DNA of 31,175 bases from a virus: positions 1 through 31,175 of the IMG/VR virus record IMGVR_UViG_3300036760_001535. One strand, given 5' to 3'. Shown in pieces: positions 25,358 to 31,175 of the stretch. Position numbers and translations under genes: made by a program. The notes beneath the pieces were generated by a model. The model searched no databases and had not been told where the DNA came from. It worked only from the letters and a program-made list of their open reading frames with translations. Numbering within the stretch: position 1 is the first letter of the stretch; the number at the start of each line of letters is the position of its first letter.

Positions 25358-25707
25358 CACCGGCCCTCCCGAGGCGTGCGGCCATAGAGCTTTGATCCGA
25401 GCTGACGGACCAATTCGCGCTCGGGCCAAGTGAGACGCTGATCTTCGGCACTGACCACAAGGATTCCCTGGTCGCGCCAGCCGTACCGCTTGATGGCTTC
25501 GGTCTCGTATGGGGGCGGAGACTTGCGTCTGAGCGTACAGTTGGCCGGCGCCGGACCGAGGCTGCGAGTGTCAGGTGTGACGGATGTGACGGGTTGTTTC
25601 GTTATGTCCCCACGCGCGCGCGCGTGCGCGCGCGTGACGTTGATATCGAAGTGATCCGTCACATCCGTCACAGCGTTGGCTTTGTTGGATTTCACCGGGT
25701 GCTCCAT
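25357..25707 (-). CDS. Small hypothetical protein overlapping a repeat structure
   Basis: A 116-residue ORF without a recognised family. Its N-terminal half (VTDVTDHFDI, TRAHARARGD, PVTSVTPD) is low complexity because it is encoded by an inverted-repeat/alternating-CG element. Its C-terminal half (RYGWRDQGILVVSAEDQRLT followed by WPERELVRQLGSKLYG) looks like a genuine conserved phage segment. It starts six bases after the primase stop and is coupled to the DUF6362 gene. The N-terminal part may be a by-product of a functional DNA element. Confidence 0.65.
   Translation of the reverse strand: MEHPVKSNKANAVTDVTDHFDINVTRAHARARGDITKQPVTSVTPDTRSLGPAPANCTLRRKSPPPYETEAIKRYGWRDQGILVVSAEDQRLTWPERELVRQLGSKLYGRTPREGR
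25576..25672. repeat. Iteron-like inverted repeat around an alternating CG tract
   Basis: TGTGACGGATGTGACGG at 25576-25592 and its exact reverse complement at 25656-25672 form a 17-base perfect inverted repeat. Each arm is itself a tandem pair of TGTGACGG, giving four copies in all. The 63-base interior contains an almost perfectly alternating CG tract at about 25611-25637 that is itself nearly palindromic. The element lies next to the primase gene, so an origin of replication or cruciform regulatory site is possible. Confidence 0.7.
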
Positions 25708-25713
25708 GGTCGG

Positions 25714-28023
25714 TTAAAGCTCCATCTCGGTGGTGCCTGCGCTGCCCTCGCGTAACCGCAGCCCTCGAAAGCCTCGTGCTCGATGATCCCGGCGCTTCTC
25801 GAAGCCCCGGCTCACGAGGTTCTCGGAGAGCCATTTGACCGAGGCGATGAACTCTCCGTTGGCTTCCGCCCACACCTTCCAGGCGGCAAAGAGGGCTGCG
25901 CTGGTCTCGGTCAGGTTGGGCCCGCGTTCGCACTTTTCGTCGAGCCACCGGCCGAGCGAGTCCTCGGCCTCGAAGTATTCCTCGGTCGCCGCTGCGACGG
26001 CGGCAGGAGGCTTGAGGCCGATGCGCTGCCACTCGCGGCATCCATCGACCGCCCAGGCCAGGATGCCGTCACGCTCGGCCAGCAGCTTTTCCGGCAGCTT
26101 CTGGTCCCGCTGACTCGGCGGAATAGTCACGGTGAAGGGGATCAGGTGGAGCCGGCGCCGCATCGCCTCGTCGACGTTGCGAATGGCCGGCTTGTGGTTG
26201 CCCGCGATGATGAGCTTGAACTGCGGGATGAACTCAAAGAAGTCCTGCCGCATGAACCGGGCGGTGATCTTGTCGCCGCCAGTCAGCGTCTTGAGCTTGC
26301 TCTCCGCCCAGCGCCGCCCCTGCTCGGTTTCGGTGGCCGTGACGAGGCGCGCGCCACGCAATCCCGCCATGTCGGTCGGGTGCCGTTCGCCCATTGTCGC
26401 CATGAACATGTCCATGGGGGCGACGGTCGCGAAGTCGCCCAAGATCGCGGCGACCGTGGTGACGAAGACCGATTTCCCGTTTGCGCCCGTGCCATACAGA
26501 AAGAACAGCGCGTGCTCGCTGGTGACGCCGGTGAGGCAGTAGCCCACGACGCGTTGAAGGTAGGCTTCCAGCTCGGCGTCGCCGCGTGTGACGGTGCCCA
26601 GGAAATCCTGCCAGGCCGGACATTCGCCGCGTGGCGTGGCGGTGGCGATCTTCGTGTTGGCGTCTGTCCGCCTGTGCGGAACAAGTATCCCCGTCCTGAG
26701 ATCGACCACTCCGCCGAGCGTGTTGAGCGACCACAAATCGGCGTCCCAGATATCGGTCGATGCGGCATGACTTCGGTCCGCGCGCGTGAGCCGCTCGACT
26801 GCCGCCACCGTGCCGGCGGACGCAAGCTTGGCGCGCAGCTTGACATTGGTGCAGGCGGCCGCCGCTTCTCGGCACACGATCCGTGCGAGGTCGTAGACCT
26901 TCAGCGTGTTTTCGCGTTGCCAGTGCGTGCCGGTCCAGACGAGCCATTGGCCCCAGGCGGCCACATAGCGCCAATCCTCGCCATGGCGCTGCGTGAACTG
27001 GAGCGCCAGCGCATCCTCGGTAAATTCCGATGCGCCAAGGCCCGCCTTGTCTTTGCGCTCGCTGTCCCGCTGCCCAAGCCGCTTCGTCTCATGCCGAAGA
27101 CGGTCCATGGGCCAAGGCGGAATGATGCAGGCTTCGTTGTAGGAGACGATCTCCCCCCATGCCTGCTCGCGCGAGATGTGCCCCTCCGCGCAACGCCGAA
27201 TCCAATATCCGATGATGCGGCTCAGTGCGTCGAAGCGCGTGATGCCGTCAACGCCCCCTTCGTGGACGCGCTTTGCGAGGAGTTTAGCCGCGGGTTCCTT
27301 AGCCGCGCGGGTGGCATCCGGTGTTGTCACCGTGCCGTCGGCAAGGACGGGCAACGCTTCAACCTTCTCGGCAAGTTCGCTGAGGTCGTATTCCAACGAT
27401 CGTTGGGCGCGAATTGCGACCAGGCGCTCGACGCCACCCTTGCGATAGATCGACCCCGCAACACGGATCGGCTGGTGCGCCGATCCAAACGAGGGATCGC
27501 CTCCGACCCTGTCGGCGATCACCGACCGAAGCTTGCACACCGCCGCAACGTCGGTACCTACGGCAGGCTCGGTCAGATTCCAGTAGAGGTGAAGTTTTTC
27601 CTGGCCCTGCTCCGTAATGCCGCCCGAGACGACCTCGAGGGATGGCGGCCCGAGATGCTCGGCAAGGTGATCGCGTTTCGATCGCACGTCGCCGTGGTCG
27701 AGATCGACCAGCACGGTCTGCATTGCGACGACGTCGTCCGCCTTGGCCTTGCCTTGCCCCGACACGGTGCCGGGGATGACGTAGAGAGCTAGACCTGCCT
27801 TGGCTGCTTCTGTCGCCTCCGCCACAAGCTTGATGCCGAGATCCGAGTCGGCGCGGAGAAACGGCAATCTCGGCGGCCGATTTGCTGTACCCTTTTCGGA
27901 GAACTCCCGTACCGCTACCCACCCGTCGCAGTAGCTGAACAAGACCTTCGAAAAGGTCTCGATCAGCGCGGGGTCGGGGGCAATCGGATTGCCGGCGTCA
28001 TCTCCCTCGGTCATCGCCATCAT
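25714..28023 (-). CDS. P4-type phage DNA primase/helicase
   Basis: Replication initiation protein, 769 residues from the preferred ATG; numbering below is from the longer frame that begins at 28137. The N-terminal half is archaeo-eukaryotic primase/RepB-like: VLVDLDHGDVRSKRD (DLD at ~145-147), KLHLYWNLTE and PIRVAGSIYRKGG. The C-terminal half is a superfamily 3 helicase: Walker A LYGTGANGKSVFVT (~549-556), the acidic TATETEQGRRW, FKLIIAGNHKP, and EAMRRRLHLIPF with its arginine finger. The start at 28023 follows the HTH gene by 13 bases; the 28137 frame would overlap that gene by about 100 bases. It should open and prime phage DNA, plausibly at the nearby repeat element. Confidence 0.95.
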   Translation of the reverse strand: MMAMTEGDDAGNPIAPDPALIETFSKVLFSYCDGWVAVREFSEKGTANRPPRLPFLRADSDLGIKLVAEATEAAKAGLALYVIPGTVSGQGKAKADDVVAMQTVLVDLDHGDVRSKRDHLAEHLGPPSLEVVSGGITEQGQEKLHLYWNLTEPAVGTDVAAVCKLRSVIADRVGGDPSFGSAHQPIRVAGSIYRKGGVERLVAIRAQRSLEYDLSELAEKVEALPVLADGTVTTPDATRAAKEPAAKLLAKRVHEGGVDGITRFDALSRIIGYWIRRCAEGHISREQAWGEIVSYNEACIIPPWPMDRLRHETKRLGQRDSERKDKAGLGASEFTEDALALQFTQRHGEDWRYVAAWGQWLVWTGTHWQRENTLKVYDLARIVCREAAAACTNVKLRAKLASAGTVAAVERLTRADRSHAASTDIWDADLWSLNTLGGVVDLRTGILVPHRRTDANTKIATATPRGECPAWQDFLGTVTRGDAELEAYLQRVVGYCLTGVTSEHALFFLYGTGANGKSVFVTTVAAILGDFATVAPMDMFMATMGERHPTDMAGLRGARLVTATETEQGRRWAESKLKTLTGGDKITARFMRQDFFEFIPQFKLIIAGNHKPAIRNVDEAMRRRLHLIPFTVTIPPSQRDQKLPEKLLAERDGILAWAVDGCREWQRIGLKPPAAVAAATEEYFEAEDSLGRWLDEKCERGPNLTETSAALFAAWKVWAEANGEFIASVKWLSENLVSRGFEKRRDHRARGFRGLRLREGSAGTTEMEL

Positions 28024-28036
28024 GGAGGCCGTAAAT

Positions 28037-28294
28037 TCAGGCACGGCCGGTGGCGGCAGAGACCTCGACGGCGTTCGCCGTGCTCGTGCGCACCTGTTGG
28101 GCTTCGTATGCCTCGACGTCGTCGAGGCGATAGACAACGCGACCGCCGATCTTGAGGTACCGCGGGCCCTGCCCTAACCAGCGCCAGCGCTCCAACGTGC
28201 GCGGGCTGATGCTCCAACGACGGGATAGGTCAACCTGATTGAGATGGCGGATCGGCTTGACCTGGTGGGCATCGGCTTGGATATTCTCGGGCAT
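28037..28294 (-). CDS. AlpA/excisionase-like helix-turn-helix protein
   Basis: An 85-residue DNA-binding protein of the MerR-like HTH_17/AlpA type: IRHLNQVDLSRRWSISPRTL followed by ERWRWLGQGPRYLKIGGRV and VYRLDDVEAYE. These proteins act as excisionases or regulators of early genes in prophages and P4-like elements. An AGGAGA ribosome site lies eight bases or so before the ATG. It heads the leftward replication operon. Confidence 0.9.
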   Translation of the reverse strand: MPENIQADAHQVKPIRHLNQVDLSRRWSISPRTLERWRWLGQGPRYLKIGGRVVYRLDDVEAYEAQQVRTSTANAVEVSAATGRA

Positions 28295-28444
28295 CGTCTC
28301 TCCTCGCGAAATGAGCGCGCCCGATTCAGATACGGCTCGCGCTGACTCTCAATTTCGCGAAGATTTTCCTCGACGCGCCGCGCCGGTTATATGGACGAGG
28401 GAGAGAAAAGTTGTGACGCGCCAGGCATCAAATCGCGCGCAAAA
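28295..28444. promoter_or_regulatory. Intergenic region with a 9-base inverted repeat
   Basis: This 150-base gap separates the phage early operon from the QueC-like gene. TCGCGAAAT (28304-28312) and ATTTCGCGA (28352-28360) are a perfect inverted pair 39 bases apart, just upstream of the HTH gene, and could be operator half-sites for it. No terminator was seen after the QueC-like gene, so transcription might read through into the phage early operon. No clear promoter motif was assigned. Confidence 0.5.
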
Positions 28445-30400
28445 TCAACGTCGCTCAGGTGGACTTGTGACAGGCTGTGCCGGGCTGTGTGACGTCACCG
28501 TGCTTTCGATCTCTCCGATCGCAACGAATCGTATGTACGGATTCAGCCGGTAGCCCTGACGCGCCTTGTTCTTAATGAGCAGGTGTTTCGGCGGATCCTG
28601 GCCGAATTTCCGCTTGTAGGCATCGCGCACAGCGGTACGGCAACGAGTCACCCGCTGGCGAACTGTCGGCTCATCGATTTGAAGGCCTTCCGCGAGCTTG
28701 TGGGACGTCACGTACTGATAATTCTCGGGGCTACGGCCATCGGACAGGTCTTGCTGAAAGGCGCCGTGAAGCTCATGAACCAGCTTGCTGTCGGCATCCC
28801 CGAGCTGAAGCAAGTCCCGGACAACGATCTGTTTTGTCTTTGCGTCAACTGCCAACTGCAGACCATCGCCATCTGCTTGTTTTGTCGCGGCACTTGCCCG
28901 CTCCGCCTCCGCGTCGTCGACCCATGTCTGCAATGAATCAACACGCTTGCCCATGATTGCGATGGCTGGCGCTCCGCCTGTCGATACGGTCATCACCAGC
29001 AGAGATGACGGCGGCAGCGTTTTGCTGACAAGTTCCGCGCTATGCGTTTCGACCGCGGCCTTGAGCACGCCAGCAATCCCTTGAGCATGTCGTTGGTGAA
29101 GGTCGAGAACTCGGCGCCCGACCTCGTCTGCGCTCTGCGACGGAAAACACTTGAGGACGCGCGCAGTTTCACCACCGAACCGGCCGAAGAATGCCAGGTC
29201 GCTTGATTCAAGGAGCTCCAGTGCCGTTCTTACGTAGGACTCGGCCATCGTTTGGTCGTCCGCCTCATCGCGTAGGCCGGCGAGGAGCTCTACCTTGTAC
29301 ATCTCGACGGGATCATGTTCGGCAGCATTAGCCGCAAGAACCGCGAAGCGGCGATCGATGCACTGCGAACAGCAACCGCAGTGAGTGTGTAGCTTGGTGA
29401 TGTTGTAGACCCGCGTACAGCTGACAGTGTGCCGGATCAGCTCTCCACAACCGCGATCCACGATTGACCGAACGACATCTCCTTTGGTCTTCCAGATGAA
29501 AGGATTGTCGACGTCAACCGCCTTGCCCACAGCCGCACTGAAAAACTGCCGAAAGTGGTCCAAGACCAAAGGATGCGTGGTGCGCGTTGCACGGGCACCA
29601 ACGACCTGCTCGGAGATTGGCAAATTGATGCTGACGACACCGTTCTCGAAGAATCGAATCCGGCTGTTCCCGAGCAAACGGGCAACAACGCAAGCGAGTG
29701 CCGCGTAAAGAAAGGACCGAGATCGCTGCGTAAATTCTTGAACCCGGAGCGTTTGTTGGGTCGTCGCAAGAACTGGTACGTGCATGACCTTCTGCGGAAA
29801 TCGCGTGACGAGTTCCGTGACGAGATGCTTTTGATGGTCGTACATTTTTGGTGACGAGCGATGGCTCACGAGCGCGACGCGTTTACCATTTGCCGACAGT
29901 TCCTCGATGGCCCCGCTGAGGGAGTCTAGCCCGCCAGAAAATAGAACGACTTCGTCCGCCTTAAATGTCGCGCCACCGTCGGCATCGCTAAACTCCAGAT
30001 AGTCCTGAATTGGAACCGGATTGGTCACCTTTTCAAACTCGAACTCGTAATCATCTTCCGACAGAAACGAGAGCATCGAGCAGAGCGCTTCCAAGACGTT
30101 ACGACGGTTCCAATGATCCGGATTTCTCACTGGAATGACGAATCGAAAGCTGCGGCGCCAGTCCGCGCCCATCCCAACCTGCGCTGGACCACCTCGACTT
30201 ATCGCTTGGTCAGCGCAGTAGACGTATGTGGCAATTTCGATAAGGTCGACGAGCAGGCCGGGAACGTTCCTGACCATTTTCTTGCTGATGTCTTCCAGCT
30301 TGAGTGTGATGTTCTGTGCTCGACCGCTCAAGGCAAGCCTCAGCGTCGGAGTTCCACCGGACCGCCTTGCTCCGCCACAGAGGACGAGACGCTCAGCCAT
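28445..30400 (-). CDS. QueC-like PP-loop enzyme with C-terminal winged-helix domain
   Basis: A 651-residue protein with three parts. Residues ~1-145 are an extra N-terminal domain. Residues ~148-365 are a QueC-like (7-cyano-7-deazaguanine synthase type) PP-loop enzyme: VVLFSGGLDSLSGA (PP-loop SGGLDS at 155-160) and a zinc-site pattern with Cys at ~328 and CGCCSQCIDRR at 341-351. Residues ~560-625 resemble an OmpR-type winged helix (VTSHKLAEGL, EPTVRQRVTRCRTAVRDAYK, then GYRLNP). It is far longer than housekeeping QueC (about 230 residues). QueC-like enzymes of this kind are known from the Qat and type IV CBASS anti-phage systems, where they are thought to act on partner proteins rather than in queuosine synthesis. 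It overlaps the upstream gene by eight bases with a GGAGAG ribosome site. Confidence 0.88.
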   Translation of the reverse strand: MAERLVLCGGARRSGGTPTLRLALSGRAQNITLKLEDISKKMVRNVPGLLVDLIEIATYVYCADQAISRGGPAQVGMGADWRRSFRFVIPVRNPDHWNRRNVLEALCSMLSFLSEDDYEFEFEKVTNPVPIQDYLEFSDADGGATFKADEVVLFSGGLDSLSGAIEELSANGKRVALVSHRSSPKMYDHQKHLVTELVTRFPQKVMHVPVLATTQQTLRVQEFTQRSRSFLYAALACVVARLLGNSRIRFFENGVVSINLPISEQVVGARATRTTHPLVLDHFRQFFSAAVGKAVDVDNPFIWKTKGDVVRSIVDRGCGELIRHTVSCTRVYNITKLHTHCGCCSQCIDRRFAVLAANAAEHDPVEMYKVELLAGLRDEADDQTMAESYVRTALELLESSDLAFFGRFGGETARVLKCFPSQSADEVGRRVLDLHQRHAQGIAGVLKAAVETHSAELVSKTLPPSSLLVMTVSTGGAPAIAIMGKRVDSLQTWVDDAEAERASAATKQADGDGLQLAVDAKTKQIVVRDLLQLGDADSKLVHELHGAFQQDLSDGRSPENYQYVTSHKLAEGLQIDEPTVRQRVTRCRTAVRDAYKRKFGQDPPKHLLIKNKARQGYRLNPYIRFVAIGEIESTVTSHSPAQPVTSPPERR

Positions 30401-31175
30401 TGGCGTCTCTCCGCTTGCGCAATTCCGCGCGGAGCTTCTTGAACGCTACATGCGCAAACTGGCTGGCCTTGTCCGGGCTAATATCTCCTTCTTGGAAGAG
30501 CGTCTTGCCGTACCATCCGCCTGAGAATTCCTTGATGATCCGCGATGCTTCACGGCAGTGCAGGTCCAACGCGGCGTTGAAATCGCTGTGCTCACTGACA
30601 GCGGCAAACCGTTTGTTTGGACCGACATGTTTCGACAGCTCTCTGCTCAGGAAATAGCCGAGCGAGCGGCTGGTAAGCCGAGAAAAGAAATCGCGTGCGA
30701 GGACGCTGAACCGATCCGATGTGCCGAGCTTGGCGAAGGCCTGCTGGACGTCACCTGCGGTGGGGCCAAAGAGACTCGGTAGCTCGCGGCCGACCAATGA
30801 GGAAAGGGTCTCGGCAGCAGCATGCTGCGCCATTTCGCCGAGATCGCTTCGCTTGCCGCTGTCGCGAACATGCCGGTCAACCGCAGTGGTGAACGCCCCG
30901 ACGATTTCCAGGAGAGTGGGCTTGCTCGAAACCTCCAGCCCCAGCCGCTTCAACTGGTCGGCGAAGTTGACCTGCCTCGCCGCCTGCGGGAGCTGGGTCA
31001 GCAGCCAAAATGCGTGGGCAAGCCCTTGGTCCGCAGACGCTCGTTCGAGTCCGTGTTCAGCGGCATCGGCGCTTGCAGCGGCGATCCGCCCCACATCGGC
31101 TCCCGCCGCGATGAGGCCGACGACCTGCTCCCACTTGTGCGTTTTCGGAAGCGCACCGAGGCGAACGTGACCCAT
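30393..31175 (-). CDS. QueC-associated helical partner protein, reaching the window edge
   Basis: A 260-residue, mostly helical protein of unknown function directly upstream of and overlapping the QueC-like gene. The first in-window ATG is the last codon of the window and gives the N-terminus MGHVRLGALPKTHKWEQVV; because nothing upstream is visible, the true start could be further out. The protein lacks a signal peptide, membrane segment or known catalytic motif. Visible segments include ADQGLAHAFWLLTQLPQAAR and LGYFLSRELSKHVG, and a conserved-looking C-terminus with EFSGGWYGKTLFQEGDISPD before a basic tail. Coupling to the QueC-like gene suggests it is the enzyme's substrate or partner. If the visible start is right, Met removal would expose an N-terminal glycine. 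Confidence 0.75.
   Translation of the reverse strand: MGHVRLGALPKTHKWEQVVGLIAAGADVGRIAAASADAAEHGLERASADQGLAHAFWLLTQLPQAARQVNFADQLKRLGLEVSSKPTLLEIVGAFTTAVDRHVRDSGKRSDLGEMAQHAAAETLSSLVGRELPSLFGPTAGDVQQAFAKLGTSDRFSVLARDFFSRLTSRSLGYFLSRELSKHVGPNKRFAAVSEHSDFNAALDLHCREASRIIKEFSGGWYGKTLFQEGDISPDKASQFAHVAFKKLRAELRKRRDANG

Noticed and set aside
25783-27792. Very long plus-strand open frame (669 codons) opposite the primase gene
   Set aside because: It is a mirror of a high-GC coding strand, Arg/Asp/Gly-rich with no domain pattern, while the minus strand carries clear primase and helicase motifs.
28445-30400. Housekeeping queuosine synthesis gene (queC) or phage DNA deazaguanine modification
   Set aside because: The protein is nearly three times the length of QueC with extra domains, and no queD, queE, folE or DNA transglycosylase gene is visible nearby.

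Overview
The window is one continuous stretch of a tailed-phage genome (most likely an integrated prophage) from a GC-rich alphaproteobacterium. This assignment rests on the high GC of most genes and on the tail tip, which is the alphaproteobacterial gene-transfer-agent (GTA) type: DUF2460, DUF2163, NlpC/P60 peptidase, then a giant protein with a GTA TIM-barrel domain, then a DUF2793 fibre. No integrase, repressor, holin or tRNA is visible, so the true ends of the element lie outside the window or are not recognisable. The host genus cannot be fixed from the sequence alone.

Almost everything reads leftward (minus strand), so functional order runs from high to low coordinates. From 28294 to about 24900 lies the early/replication block: an AlpA/excisionase-like HTH protein, a P4-type primase-helicase, a small low-complexity ORF that contains a striking iteron/inverted-repeat structure, and a DUF6362 protein. 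From 24579 to 21712 there are two tandem, paralogous ParB-domain/DNA-methyltransferase fusions and a small membrane protein (DUF7220 type). A short island of three small plus-strand genes (20374-21683, the last DUF3489) ends in a strong hairpin terminator. From 20271 to 13506 is the packaging and head block: small terminase, GpA-type large terminase, gpW-like joiner, lambda-type portal, fused prohead protease/major capsid protein, DUF2190 decoration protein. From 13500 to 10398 are the neck and tail tube genes plus a tail assembly chaperone pair that uses a textbook -1 frameshift heptamer. From 10397 to 196 are the tape measure protein and GTA-like tail tip.

The part most likely to be an undescribed system is the right end (28445-31175). 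Two overlapping leftward genes, visibly less GC-rich than the phage genes, encode a 651-residue QueC-like PP-loop enzyme with a C-terminal winged-helix domain, and a helical partner whose predicted product begins Met-Gly. QueC-like enzymes of this kind occur in anti-phage systems (Qat, type IV CBASS). Neither known operon is visible here, so this looks like a defence module carried beside or within the prophage. The partner gene starts exactly at the window edge and more components may lie beyond it.

Other notable signals are the frameshift site at 10706-10712, the repeat cluster GTGGTAAC/GTTACCAC upstream of the methyltransferases (24611-24728), and the paired TGTGACGG repeats enclosing an alternating CG tract next to the primase gene (25576-25672).
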